Assembly: GCA_002811675.1 (NCBI GenBank)
Contig: PDIM01010331.1
Location: forward strand, 309,310-342,174
Reading direction: 5' to 3'
DNA length: 32,865 nucleotides
Origin: Ichthyosporea sp. XGB-2017a
Taxonomy: Eukaryota; Opisthokonta; Ichthyosporea
Made by a program: the position numbers and the translations under genes. Below the pieces are notes generated by a model, which worked only from the letters and a program-made list of their open reading frames with translations, was not told the origin of the DNA and did not search any database. Positions 1-10,405 of the stretch are shown in pieces. Position 1 is the first letter of the stretch, and every line of letters begins with the position of its first letter.

Positions 1-385
1 TATAGATCAAGCATTACACTTATGAGGTAACAGTATCAGTCTTCACTTGTCGGCCAGCAATCGACATAAACGGCAATGAACTTACATTTTCGACATCATA
101 GCGTTCTCAAGTCTTGGAGGAAGGTCCTCGGTACTTCAGTACCTGTTTTTCGTGCCGAAATGGGCCATCATATGTTTTACCACCACGTGGAAAGCAAGGA
201 ATGGCCTGTGTTGCGTATTTGGGCCGCAGGGAGAGAAAGAGTGTGTATATTATTAACTGGGTAATAAAAGAGTCCTTAGGCTGGGGAAAAAAAAAAAGAA
301 ACCGTTGGAGGAAGGTTCGTTGAGTTAGACGCTAGCCGCTTATCATAATCCAAGATCTCTTTGAGTCTCACTTTCATCCTCTTGA
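1..385. other. Intergenic, no gene seen
   Basis: Two short plus-strand open frames (76-264 and 114-323) overlap here. Neither has a recognisable motif or credible splice sites. There is a poly-A run near 285-298. I see nothing else that can be supported. Confidence 0.5.
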
Positions 386-750
386 TTATTTCCTGTGATT
401 CGAAACTCCCAGCAATGCAAATATTTTCTTCTTTGCACCTCCACTGACCCCGCTGTCCAGTCGAACGTCTTTGCGGACGGACGTTTCTACATCGCTGGCG
501 ATGGAGTTTAAGTTGTCCACTTCATCATCCTCTTCATCGTAAACATCTTGCACTATATTCCATTTTATGTCATGTCATTGCCCTTGAGAATGCTACTAGA
601 GTACACGTCTGTATACTGTTTCACGTTGATTAGGCCCTCAGGCTTGTTTTCCTCCCAGTAATTGCTCGTTCATCGGAGATTACTTCGGGTCTCGTCAATG
701 CCATCTTTTACTGTTAGGTCTAGACTTGATGCCACATAAATCTTTTATAA
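386..750 (-). pseudogene. Decayed gene remnant (3' end), unrecognised
   Basis: Reading the minus strand, protein-like sequence continues from about 750 to a stop at 386-388 but is broken twice. A first stretch ends at an in-frame TGA (670-672). The same frame then runs on for 34 residues (669-568, containing NYWEENKPEGLINVKQYTDV) to a TAA at 565-567. The following 62 residues (574-389, with the acidic run DVYDEEDDEVDN and the end KKKIFALLGVSNHRK) are in another frame. The segments read like one diverged C-terminus with a stop and a frameshift. No GT-AG intron of the size used here (62-154 bp) repairs it. I do not recognise the family. Upstream the sequence dissolves into AT-rich repeats, and a further open stretch (1021-827, minus) could be another piece. 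A chance run of open frames is the alternative. Confidence 0.4.
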
Positions 751-841
751 ATCAAATCTTTTTCAAATCGAAATCTAAACTCTTTTATAAATTATCAAAT
801 TTATAAATCAAATCTATAAATCTAATCTATAAATCAAATCT
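747..841. repeat. AT-rich 13-bp tandem repeat
   Basis: Three perfectly spaced 13-mers, ATAAATCAAATCT, ATAAATCTAATCT and ATAAATCAAATCT, occupy 803-841. An exact copy of the first lies at 747-759, and degenerate versions lie between (for example around 787-802). The block separates the gene relic at 386-750 from the further open stretch at 827-1021, and may mark where the old gene was broken up. Confidence 0.75.
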
Positions 842-1130
842 TCTTAAAACATTAAAAAAGAAAAGGCTTCGAGGATAAGAGTACTCTACAGTAGCTAGAG
901 TACTACAGTCACCCAAAGCTGCGGGCTGAGGCCTGAGACACTCTTTACACAGAAGCAGCTCGACAAAGTTTTGCCCAAGTTGGGGTGCTCCCATAACTAA
1001 GGCTCTATCAAGTTTTTCCACATTCGAACCCTATTATGTAAAATAGAAATAAATTAAAAAATTAAAATAATACCCCTTAAATTATAGCAGGGTGAATGGC
1101 GAGGATTTTTCATTCCTTGGTGAATGGCCA

Positions 1131-1140
1131 AAACCCTAAA
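1131..1140. promoter_or_regulatory. Telobox-like AAACCCTAAA
   Basis: The 10-mer AAACCCTAAA lies 176 bp upstream of the chosen ATG (1316) of the next gene. It is one of four exact AACCCTAA/TTAGGGTT octamers in the window, all in upstream intergenic DNA. Such boxes bind Myb/TRF-type proteins in several eukaryotes. The function here is inferred only from position and repetition. Confidence 0.35.
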
Positions 1141-1315
1141 CACGGCTTGGCCATGTGCCAATTATATTGGTACGGTGTTATCTATAGTCAATGGGCAACG
1201 CGGTGGACAGCCAAGGCGCTTGCACCAGAGTTTAGAATCTCTGTTGTGTGTGTTTGAGACGGGGGATCTGTGTGTGGTAGTGAGGAAAGAGAAGGACCGG
1301 AGTGGACCAGGGATC

Positions 1316-3034
1316 ATGAGGGCACCATTGCTTAGAAGTCTTTGGGGCGTGGGTGGGAAACAATGGGGTAGAATTGGGACGGGGTTCGCGAACAGTAGGC
1401 GGTGTTGGGGTTCTGCTTCTTGTTTCGGACTAAGGCATTATTGCTCGGGGGCGTTGAACCGTTATACGTTGATGGATATATGCAAGAGTACATTGCCTGC
1501 CATCCGAGAAAGGACTGTGGGGAGGGAGCAGCAACTGCTGAAAGATTATCAGGAATACTTTGAGAGAAATAATGTTGAGGAAGATGTGGGGTCGTTTGAT
1601 TTCATTGAGGCTCTCGGATGGGCCCTGGAAGACAGCAAGAAATATCCGATTTTTGAAAACGCAAAACAAATGGATAATTTTGTAGAATTCAGTTCATACG
1701 TTGATTGGCTTGAAGAGCAAGCAAAACAGTGGAATGAGAGATTGGGAATCGTTAGAAAAGCAGACCCGATAATGGATTTACTGTCTTTTAACAAAACGAA
1801 AGTATTAGAGTATTTCTGGACAGAAAACGATCCCGTCATTCTTCAAAATATGAGGCTTCTAATGAACAAAGTTGACGTGGGATCTGATTGTCATGGCATG
1901 TGGGGCGCCTTTTTTTCATTGGAGGAGCGCACGGGGCTCATCAGTGATATTCTTAAAATCCTTTGTACTCACAACTTGGAAGAAAAAATAGCGTATTTGG
2001 CAGACCTGGCGGAAGAAATCAATCAGTGCTACGGTTCAGCAGAGTTGCAGAGTAGCTCTCTTCTCCCTGTACTCTTTGTGGATAAGGCATATTGTGACAG
2101 CGAGCTTTCCAAAGAAAATATGCGATCGTGCGTCATGCTAACACTGCAAGTATTAGAGAGTACATTTCCACAGTTTAATGCCGTTGATGCACTCAAAAGA
2201 AACCCAGAGATGATGGGACTTGAAGGAGATGATCTTGATAGGCTTTTGGGTAAATCTTTAAAAGGAATGGGGCAAATAATTCAGGGAGGCAATGCTCCAG
2301 CCAAGTATTCGCCAGGGCTTTTATTATTCGACAATCTCCATATTTTGCGCTGGACAGGGGATGTGCAAAATACCTTGCTGCTTTGTAAGAAACGGTTTTC
2401 GTCTCATTTTAAAAAGGTGGATTTTGCGGAGGCAATCAAGGAAGCTCATGTCCTTAAAAGCGCATCATTCGTTAAAAAGGGTGTCAACTTCCAGAAGAAG
2501 CTACTTTATGCAAAAAACGCCTTCAAGTACACCGAACACATGGAAGTCGTAAAATGGGTGTGCTCTGACCATGATAGTCTTGATAAAGGCCTTTGCAAAG
2601 TTGTGAAGTTGATGGAAATGGTTGGGATGCATGAAAGAGTAGGGTCTACCACTGCACTGAGACAACATATAACCCGGTATCCAATGCTTCTGTGTCTACC
2701 AGAACATGTTGTAAAGAAGCTTAAACATTTAAGGGATTATATTGGGGAAAGTATGCTGCGGTCTATATACCTTTCTCTATCTGAAAGGAGACGCAGTGGG
2801 GCTGATATTTTGTTGAAGGAAGTTGCCATTGAGCGTACACTAATGCTTGCGTCTTGGGGTGCTTTGCTCTGCAAGAACAAGGAGGAGATTGGCGCATTTA
2901 TTGTGAAACATAGCCTTCTATTGTCTGTATCGGAAAGGGCTTTCTGGTCTTACGTTAAGAGCGATCCGGACTTTGAGAAAATCTTCTCAACCGAAGAATC
3001 ACAGATGGTCGACTTTCTAGAGAAAACAGCTTAG
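1316..3034 (+). CDS. Predicted mitochondrial protein, possibly mTERF-like
   Basis: A single-exon frame of 572 residues when started at ATG 1316. This start is preferred over the in-frame ATG at 1124 because the first 50 residues then have many Arg, Ser, Gly and aromatic residues and no acidic ones (MRAPLLRSLWGVGG and onward). That is a typical mitochondrial presequence, whereas the extra 64 residues look like translated leader and overlap the telobox at 1131. The remainder is helix-rich. Several segments resemble the about 30-residue mTERF repeat, a helix then xxxPxLL then a second helix, for instance RYPMLLCLPEHVVKKLKHL and KRNPEMMGLEGDDL. mTERF proteins bind nucleic acid in mitochondria and affect transcription or ribosome assembly. 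I see no catalytic motif. The family call is weak, while the gene itself is well supported by its length. The stop lies only 44 bp from the stop of the convergent AP-2 gene. Confidence 0.6.
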   Translation: MRAPLLRSLWGVGGKQWGRIGTGFANSRRCWGSASCFGLRHYCSGALNRYTLMDICKSTLPAIRERTVGREQQLLKDYQEYFERNNVEEDVGSFDFIEALGWALEDSKKYPIFENAKQMDNFVEFSSYVDWLEEQAKQWNERLGIVRKADPIMDLLSFNKTKVLEYFWTENDPVILQNMRLLMNKVDVGSDCHGMWGAFFSLEERTGLISDILKILCTHNLEEKIAYLADLAEEINQCYGSAELQSSSLLPVLFVDKAYCDSELSKENMRSCVMLTLQVLESTFPQFNAVDALKRNPEMMGLEGDDLDRLLGKSLKGMGQIIQGGNAPAKYSPGLLLFDNLHILRWTGDVQNTLLLCKKRFSSHFKKVDFAEAIKEAHVLKSASFVKKGVNFQKKLLYAKNAFKYTEHMEVVKWVCSDHDSLDKGLCKVVKLMEMVGMHERVGSTTALRQHITRYPMLLCLPEHVVKKLKHLRDYIGESMLRSIYLSLSERRRSGADILLKEVAIERTLMLASWGALLCKNKEEIGAFIVKHSLLLSVSERAFWSYVKSDPDFEKIFSTEESQMVDFLEKTA

Positions 3035-3078
3035 TTGGTTATATTTATTTTCTGTTGACATTTAATGAGGAGGCGAAA

Positions 3079-5994
3079 CTAAAACTGTTCCCGCAAGAGT
3101 TGGGATACCTTTGCTGCAACCGACGGCACTGAGGCTCGGACCGTTACTCGGTACATCTAAAGCGAAATAGACAAAATTGCAAATCTTCCATTAACTAATC
3201 TTGTACACATAACAAACACATCAAATTTTCAATAAAAATAAAAAGCGAACATACCTTTGCTTCTAAGTTTGGTTCCAACCGAACCAAGCACCCAATCTTA
3301 CCAGATTTTGATTCAATAACTCCCGAGCCAACAAAATTGTGGGGGTTAGGATCCACATTGTCCAGCCACTGAAATGCGATCCCCTGCAGTTTAGTTTTGA
3401 TGGTGGCAAGAACAATAGGACCAGAAGCTTGAAATACAACTTGGCTTTCAAGCCCTTCGCCCTCAAGGGCTTTCCATCTATCAAAAAAGGTAGCTTGATC
3501 CAATTCAAAACCTGACATAAACTTGCATATAAGAATAGGGATTTTCAGGAATATCTGAAAATCACGGCCCTCATTTTCAAAAATAATCTGAATAACTGGC
3601 GCTTCCGTAAAATCGTCAAGGCATTCCACATTAATTAGTTGCTGGGCTTGAGATTTCGGACCTACCGTCTCTGGCGGCAATTGGGTCTGAATCTTAAGCT
3701 TTGAAGACAGCTGGCCAACATATATTCTCGTTGATATAGTATCGAATGGCATATTCGTTTTGTTCCCAAAATACAATCCAATACGTGCAAGGTTGCCCTT
3801 GTATTGCGATTTCACACCAACTTGCAATTCATCGCTTTCATACAAAACGCCGTCATTTTGAAATGTAAATGCTTTGAACCAGCGATGACTTCCCGTAGTT
3901 GGTTCAGGAATACCTTCATTGGCAAAGGCAATTCCTGGAAGTGCTTCACCATCACCATTTTCAACTGGTTCGTCACCATTTTGATACACCTCACTAGGCA
4001 AATTGTCCTCTCCCTTAATCTCATTTCGGCTTTCCACTCTCCAAGTTTTGTCTGTAATGTAGTCTTCTCTTTTTTTCAGTTTGGCCAAAATAGATGATTC
4101 TCTCTCGGGATATGCTGGCATTTCTTCCAAAACCATTTGCAAAAGCTCATCCGGTGAGCCACAAAGTCGCAGGTACTCAATAGCACGCTGCTGAAGTTCA
4201 ACATCACCATTACGCGAAAGGGTATCACTCTTCAGTAAGTCTTGAACAACTGGTTTGATTTCGGGAAACAGATTCACAAACTTCACATACGTCGAGAGCA
4301 GCATCACTTTCGTAGAGATGGACGAAGTGGGAAATTTTGAATGCAAAAGTTCCAATTGGGCAATGGGCACAGCTTGGGGATCATTGGCAATAAGATGGCC
4401 AAATTCTCCCAGAATATACCCACCGACCTTGACCATGGTTTCGTGACAACTCGGGGATTGGAGGGCTTCAAATACAGTTTTTGTTGCATAGTCTTGTACC
4501 TCTTCCCGATTGGTGACTATTTGAATGACTCGATGCCACACTTCATCACTAACATAATCGCCTGCCATTCTAATCAAGTTCAAAATAACATCAACATACC
4601 AGCTGTAGTCGCTAGCAAACTTTTCCGATAATATAGCAATTTTAAGAACCATTTCTTCTCTTATCCCAAAAACAGCTACTTCCAAATATTCAAGCAATTC
4701 ATGAATTACAGCTTTGTAGTTTTCGTTGTCACACATATTATAGAGCAAATCCAAAGCTCTCCTACGAACGCTGATGTCTTTTTCCTGACGAAGTGAAGCT
4801 ATAACCCGTTCCTGATGCTTTGCAAGTCCCACAGATTGCATATTCGAACTGAACTCTGCCAATCTGCTCATCATTTCAAGTGCCATATATCTTTGGTTTG
4901 TGGACCGATCCGAAACTAGTCTGCCAATAATGTTGGAACTAAGCTGAATCAGTTCATCATCTGAACTGTCAGATAAATGAATAATAAGAGACATAGCTTC
5001 GTACATGACAGCATTTCTTGCATTGTTCCGCTGCGTACTCTTAGTAGGTTCTGTGGCGCTCAATATTTTACCCAAACACTCATACAGCTTATCACCAGTG
5101 GGATCCCCACGCACAGGATGATAAAGGTGTAGGAGTCTCAGAATTTTAACCTGCAGCCAAGGGTGGGGAATCTTGTAATACACGTACTCAGCTGGAGTGG
5201 TTTCCCTTATCACCATCTGATGCAAAAGATTTATCACTTTCTCAACAACAGGGACATATTCTTCGGGTCGCACGTTGACAATAGGAAGAAGCAAACTTAG
5301 AACCGCAAGCACTACGCCCGTGTCAGGGTCGTCCAGCAGTGTGATGATGCGAGCACTCCACTCACCCATCGGCAGCACTTCTGGAAACTTGCGATAAAGA
5401 CGGAGTAAGCACAAGGCAGCCTTTTTTTTCACAAAACTGGTAGAGTCGCTAGACACAAGCAGTTTCATTACATCATTTGACAATGCCTCTGCCATTTCCT
5501 TTCCCCCAATATTCGATATACAATTTAGACCCTGTCCAAAATAGATTAAAAGGTTAGCAACTAATAGAGCGACCTCAATTAACCAATTTGATCAAACATT
5601 ACCAAATACTTACCAGACAGACAAAGATTTCGTTTCTATTTGCCAAGTCCTTTTTGATAGATTGAATAAGGAGCCTTGACAATTCGCTTTTTTCGTTCAA
5701 CAATACTGAAATGAAGCAGTACCCAATAGACTTTTCAGTATACTTGTTAGATGATATTAAATTAACGGCCTCCAAATGGCCAAAGTCGATGTCGATACCC
5801 AAGAGGTACATGTACAGAAGCTTGCAAACATATTTTTTCTTCTGATATCCATCTATGCCCTTTTCCGATCTAAATTTTGTTCGAATATTTGCCAATTCTT
5901 TGTTAATCCTTTTCTGTTCAGCTTCACGAGATTTTGCGGCCCGGATGTCTGATATGAACACCGTTAGGCCCTTCATATCATTTCCTGAAGGCAT
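3079..5994 (-). CDS. AP2A1: AP-2 complex subunit alpha (alpha-adaptin)
   Basis: Large subunit of the AP-2 clathrin adaptor, which selects cargo for endocytosis at the plasma membrane. Three exons on the minus strand: 5994-5614, 5531-3255 and 3156-3079; introns of 82 and 98 bp with GTAAGT and GTATGT donors. The product is about 911 residues (animal proteins are about 940). The N-terminus ([20 protein letters not shown], then [20 protein letters not shown]) and the HEAT-like trunk (for example [35 protein letters not shown]) match the family closely. The appendage contains [13 protein letters not shown] and [12 protein letters not shown]. The third exon is only 26 codons including the stop. It supplies the conserved end beginning MYRVTV and finishing LLREQF, which is lost if the second intron is not removed. 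The hinge between trunk and ear is short, roughly 50 residues and rich in Glu, Gly and Pro. The gene shares a 786-bp intergenic region with divergent NDUFA9. Confidence 0.96.
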
Positions 5995-6000
5995 TATGCT

Positions 6001-6780
6001 CAGTTAACAAGTTCGTACAATATAATCTATATTAAATAACTATTTACGCTCTCGATAATCGCTCTGTTTGTCCACGTTGCGAGTTCACTGAACAACTGGT
6101 CACACGCAAATCAACTCTCACTACAACACCTGGGCAGGAATTGTGTGTGAAAGAGAGGGTGGGTGGGGGTGTATTCGGGGAACAAGGTGACAGCCAAGGC
6201 AGTTAATGTAATGATATGGTAGTGCTCATGTACACTTGAGCAGGCTAAGGTAATAAAGCAAATCCAACAGTCTACACGGGTGTGTACAATAACAACAAGA
6301 GAGGGAAAAGCCACCAAGTCATAATACACACACGCCTTGTTCGGTGTACCACGTCTACTATAGTGATCATGATGCGGTTTTACCATGGGTAGCTAGGGTT
6401 ATACCTGTATAGTGTAACCCTAATCCCTCCCTTGATCCTCTAGTTAGCGGGGGTGGGTGGGTGAGTACTATAGTCTATTATAGCCATAATAATAGTGGTG
6501 CAGACTGGTGTTGTGTGTTTCACTACAAATACGCTATCTGCAGGCCCCTCCTCTCACTGCCCAAGCCTTATCACATACCAACAGGAGAGAGATCTACAGA
6601 GGCTACCCCCGTGTATAGATAGATCCACCTGCCAGTATATAATATAGAGGTAGAGAACGAGCACTGACACTGGAGTGGGCTGATTCCGAAGAAGGGCATA
6701 CAAGTAGTAGAGTGCCATATACCACCACCGGCGTTTTTCGTAATTAGGATTGATACGTGGAGTAGTAGAACTGCAAAAAC
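6001..6780. other. Bidirectional promoter region AP2A / NDUFA9
   Basis: A 780-bp region without a credible gene between divergent start codons at 5994 (-) and 6781 (+). It holds G/T-rich stretches such as GGGTGGGTGGG, short TATA-rich runs and the telobox inverted repeat at 6394-6422. Two minus-strand open frames (6111-6386, 6554-6790) look like chance. Confidence 0.5.
6394..6422. promoter_or_regulatory. Inverted telobox pair
   Basis: TAGGGTTATAC (6394-6404) is followed seven bases later by GTGTAACCCTA (6412-6422), its reverse complement except for one base. The right arm extends to TAACCCTAA (6415-6423). A dimeric binding site or a small hairpin is possible. It lies about 360 to 400 bp from both divergent start codons. 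Confidence 0.4.
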
Positions 6781-8110
6781 ATGTTGACACGGGCGAGATT
6801 AATTGTTGGAAGGGAGAGCAAGTCTGCAGCTGTTGTGGCTGGGGGAATTAGTGGAGGAAAGGTGAGAACGAGAATCTTTTATATGCAGATAGACCTTATA
6901 TTTCTTTTTTCTTCTTTCTTTTTTATTTTCCGGCATGGAAAAGAAATCAAATTATATCAATTAGTATTAACGCTTTTTATTGTGTTGCTGTGCTTTTATT
7001 TAAACTAAATTGCAGCGCTTATATGCTACGAGTGTTATGCCTGCGGGTAGTGGCCGCAGATGCTCTGTCAATGGCAAAGTAGTAACTGTATTTGGGGCCA
7101 CTGGGTTCCTTGGAAGATATGTTGTGAACAGATTAGGTAAGACTTTAATTTTACAACGCCTCTTCCTGTAAGAGCAATAGCTTGCTAATTACTGATTGTC
7201 TTTGGATATGTGTGGTACAGGACGAGTGGGAACTCAAATGCAGATTCCCTTTCGAGGTGACGAATACTATTACAGACATTTAAGACCCATGGGCGACGTT
7301 GGTCAGATTAACTTTTTGCCGTATAGCATATCAGATGAAAAGAGCATTGCAGATGCATTGCAATACTCGAATATTTGCATTAATCTCATCGGCCAAGATA
7401 TTCCAACGAGAAATTTCACCTTCGAACAGGCTCACGTTGAGGCCCCTAAAACTATCGCCAAAATGTGCAAACAATTTGGAATCGAAAGATTGGTTCACGT
7501 ATCGTGCTTAAATGCAAGACCAGATTCTCCATCGTCGTGGCACACATCCAAGTACGCGGGTGAGCAAGCAGTACTGAGTGAGTACCCTTCAGCTACTATC
7601 GTTAGACCTTCGCGATTTTATGGAGGAGAAGATCGCTATCTGAACTTTTATGCTAGAGCATACAACTTGCCAATGCATGCTTTTCCAATTGGCGACGGGG
7701 GAATATACAAAAAAATGCCTGTCTATGTTGGAGATGTAGCAAGAGCCATTGTAGAATCCTTAGAAGATCCATCTGCAGAAGGACGAGTGTTTGAATTGGT
7801 TGGACCAAAGACTTACTCGCAAAGAGAGATTATTGACCACGTTATGAAAGTTACCAAGAAAGCCCTGAGACCTTGGCCCTGTCCAAAGAGTGCTCTGAAA
7901 GTTGCTGGTTCACTTATCAGCAAGGGGCCATACTATACACTGTTGGATGCCGAAAGAGTAGAACGTGAATATCAAGATGATGCACTTTCTGAAGATGCGT
8001 ATGGCTTTGAAGATCTTGCCATTACCCCTGTTACTATGGAAAGACAAAGTATTAGCTTTTTGCGTAGATACAGAGATCACTATAACTTTGAGGAAGCCCT
8101 TGAGGAATAA
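6781..8110 (+). CDS. NDUFA9: Mitochondrial complex I subunit NDUFA9 (39 kDa)
   Basis: Accessory subunit of NADH:ubiquinone oxidoreductase and an atypical short-chain dehydrogenase that binds NADPH at the matrix-arm/membrane-arm junction. Three exons: 6781-6861, 7016-7136 and 7221-8110, with introns of 154 and 84 bp; product 363 residues, as usual for the family. Exon 1 plus the start of exon 2 form an Arg/Ser/Ala-rich presequence without a cluster of acids. The nucleotide-binding motif [14 protein letters not shown] follows and continues across the second splice as [20 protein letters not shown]. Family segments [47 protein letters not shown] and [11 protein letters not shown] are all present. 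The third exon could be opened upstream only from a TTG at 7196 inside the intron, so it does not stand alone. Its presence implies a functional respiratory complex I. Confidence 0.96.
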
Positions 8111-8871
8111 GTCCTTTGTATATTTCATTTACTTCTAAGCTTTGTGCTGAAAATCGTGTTTATGTGTTTCAGTGTTCAACATTCTACTATAATTACTATT
8201 TGCATATGGCAAAACTGTATACTCAAAAAATCGAGCTGTGTTAATAAAACCGACTGTTTATATTATAATGTGTGTTAGAACTGAAACTGAACAATGTTTT
8301 TGAAGAAGTCGAAAAGACCTGTTGCTGAAGAAGGAATGTCGCTCACACCGGAATTGCAGGGGCGAATTATATCAACAATCATTTAGATTGAAGAAGCATG
8401 CAGATGTGTGCATGACGACCAACTGAACCTAAAAAGTTAATAATAATAGCTAAACTGACACTCGCACTTTTCGAGTCTCCTCATGTTTTAAATGGTTTTT
8501 AGATGATGATGACCAGAGAAGCACGGTTTCACTACAGTAGTCATTCCACCACTAAAAAGCTCGATCCTGATCCCTAGCCTTTTTTCCTTCAATAGGTTGG
8601 GATGGACCCGCATCTTATCTAAGATATCATTGATGTACTTGCTAAATTAATTCGATCATCTAATTGAGCATTATAATTGATCGATCCCTCGAGTACAGCT
8701 ATAAGGGGCTGGGTATTATAATGCAATGATATCATAAGTTATAACACTTATGTGCCTTTCTTTGTACCCTGCAGCGTGTGTGTAGTGTAACCACAGTATA
8801 TAGATTCAGATTAGTATTGCTCTAGTGGAGCTCTGGAGTGATTGGCAACGCTGTATAGAGAAGCAGATAGA
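8111..8871. other. Intergenic, 3' UTR plus promoter, no gene seen
   Basis: 761 bp between two plus-strand genes. An AATAAA-like signal (TTAATAAAACC, about 8240) suits the NDUFA9 3' end. A 30-codon frame (8294-8386) has no support. I see no RNA gene. Confidence 0.5.
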
Positions 8872-10245
8872 ATGACAGGGGAGGAAAACAAGCCTCTTTT
8901 AGCTTCGCATAGGCAAGGAGAGGGGGACCGTGTGTTATACGAAACGGTTGGTGATAATCGTATTAGAAGCAGAAGCAAAAGTAGAACTCGTGGTAGTAGT
9001 GGTCTTGACAAAAGCAATGGTGATGAGGAGCGCTTTGGTGAAGATAAGATTGAAATCTCAACCCCAAAGCTGGGGACTGTATGGGGAAGCATTGGAAATT
9101 TGGCAGCAACAACAATGGGTGCGGGCATCCTGTCGCTTCCAGTGTCCTTGGCGTACTGCGGATTGTATACTGGGTTGGGATTAATGTTTCTTTTCGCCGT
9201 TTTCTCAGACTACTCTCTCATGCTGCTTGTTCGCTGTGCAAAGCTGACAAATGCGGGTTCCCTGGAGGAAGTGGGAGAAAAGCTCTATGGCAGAGTTGGT
9301 GCGAATATTGTGAAAACTGTTCTTCTCATTCTTCTTTTTGGGTTCATGATTGTTTCAGTCATTGTTGTGAGCGATTCAGTTATGCCTTTGTGGCAAGAGC
9401 TCCCAATGTTTGTTGGAAAGGGAGGGGAATGGTATGTCTCGAAGCCATTTATTACGGGAATGTGTGTGGCTCTCATGTTTCCTTTGACAATGAGCCGCTC
9501 ACTTTCTGCTTTGAAATTTTCCAGCTGGTTGGCTGTTTTTAGTGTTCTGTACCTCATCTTCATGATGGTGGTTAAGTTTTTACTGAAATGGGAAGTGGCA
9601 TCAGATATTAGAGGGTTTAATTTTTCACCCAAATTTGCAATGGCATTCCCCATTCAAAGCGTTGCATTCTGCTCTCAATTTAACGTGATTCCTCTCTATG
9701 ATGAGCTGCAGGACTCCCACAAGAAACACATGGGAAAAGTCATTCATGGCTCAATTTTGCTTTTGAGTCTGGGTGGGTATGTGTTGTTCTCAGTTTTGGG
9801 GTACTTGTACTTTGGTCAAGATGTGGAAACTGATATTTTAATGCAGTTTCAAACGGACACAATGATTACCATTGCAAGAGTAGGCATTGCTTTGACTCTC
9901 ATTTGCAAATTTCCTTTGGTAACAATGCCATTTAGGCATGTGCTAAATGATTTTCTGTTTGGCCATACAATATTTTCACAGCACTTCATTTTCTGGGAAA
10001 CATTGACATTTGTTTCCATTGTGTATGTGTTATCTTTATGCCTAGGGGAACTTGCCAATGCCTTTGCGTTAGTGGGGTCCACTGCTGGGATGTGTGTGTG
10101 CTTTGTATTGCCTGCCCTATTTTTTTTGAGAGCTAGCAAAGGAAACTGCTCCCACTTTGATAAATTTATGTGCTTCATGATGATTTTCCTTGGGGTTGTT
10201 TCAGGTGTGGTTAGCTTTTATACCACTCTTAAGGGGCTGTTGTAA
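8872..10245 (+). CDS. AAAP/SLC38-type amino-acid transporter
   Basis: Single exon, 457 residues from ATG 8872. The open frame extends to 8842, but only through a TTG, so the ATG is used. About 65 hydrophilic, charged residues (with the run RSRSKSRTR) are followed by the hallmark first membrane helix region WGSIGNLAATTMGAGILSLP of the amino acid/auxin permease superfamily. I count roughly ten to eleven hydrophobic segments to the C-terminus. FNVIPLYDELQD is the typical helix 5-6 cytosolic region after helix TM5, seen in Avt-like and SLC38-like carriers. These proteins move neutral amino acids, often with H+ or Na+, at the plasma or vacuolar membrane. Substrate and location cannot be told from this sequence. 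It converges on 5-oxoprolinase with a 160-bp gap, so the transcripts probably overlap at their 3' ends. Confidence 0.88.
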   Translation: MTGEENKPLLASHRQGEGDRVLYETVGDNRIRSRSKSRTRGSSGLDKSNGDEERFGEDKIEISTPKLGTVWGSIGNLAATTMGAGILSLPVSLAYCGLYTGLGLMFLFAVFSDYSLMLLVRCAKLTNAGSLEEVGEKLYGRVGANIVKTVLLILLFGFMIVSVIVVSDSVMPLWQELPMFVGKGGEWYVSKPFITGMCVALMFPLTMSRSLSALKFSSWLAVFSVLYLIFMMVVKFLLKWEVASDIRGFNFSPKFAMAFPIQSVAFCSQFNVIPLYDELQDSHKKHMGKVIHGSILLLSLGGYVLFSVLGYLYFGQDVETDILMQFQTDTMITIARVGIALTLICKFPLVTMPFRHVLNDFLFGHTIFSQHFIFWETLTFVSIVYVLSLCLGELANAFALVGSTAGMCVCFVLPALFFLRASKGNCSHFDKFMCFMMIFLGVVSGVVSFYTTLKGLL

Positions 10246-10405
10246 ATAATATTTTTTGTCATCGGTGATCGGAATATAAACGCTTCCAAGTGGATTGAAA
10301 GTTGTTCATCAACAAGACGTTAGTAGCACAGGTGCACTTCCTTTTGGCATTGTAAATTTTATTTCAATATTCAAGTCAATAAAACTCAATAAACTAAACC
10401 ATTCT

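Noticed and set aside
1015-1040. tRNA T-arm (GGGTTCGAAT on the minus strand)
   Set aside because: The flanking bases do not pair into a T-stem, and no acceptor or anticodon arm is found.
1124-1315. Longer N-terminus of the mitochondrial protein from ATG 1124
   Set aside because: The added 64 residues are acidic/basic mixed without family character and overlap a promoter-like motif, while ATG 1316 opens a textbook mitochondrial presequence.
8294-8386. 30-codon frame downstream of NDUFA9
   Set aside because: It has an ATG but no recognisable motif, and it lies in the likely 3' flank.
8842-8871. Extended start of the amino-acid transporter
   Set aside because: It begins at TTG; the first ATG of the frame is 8872.
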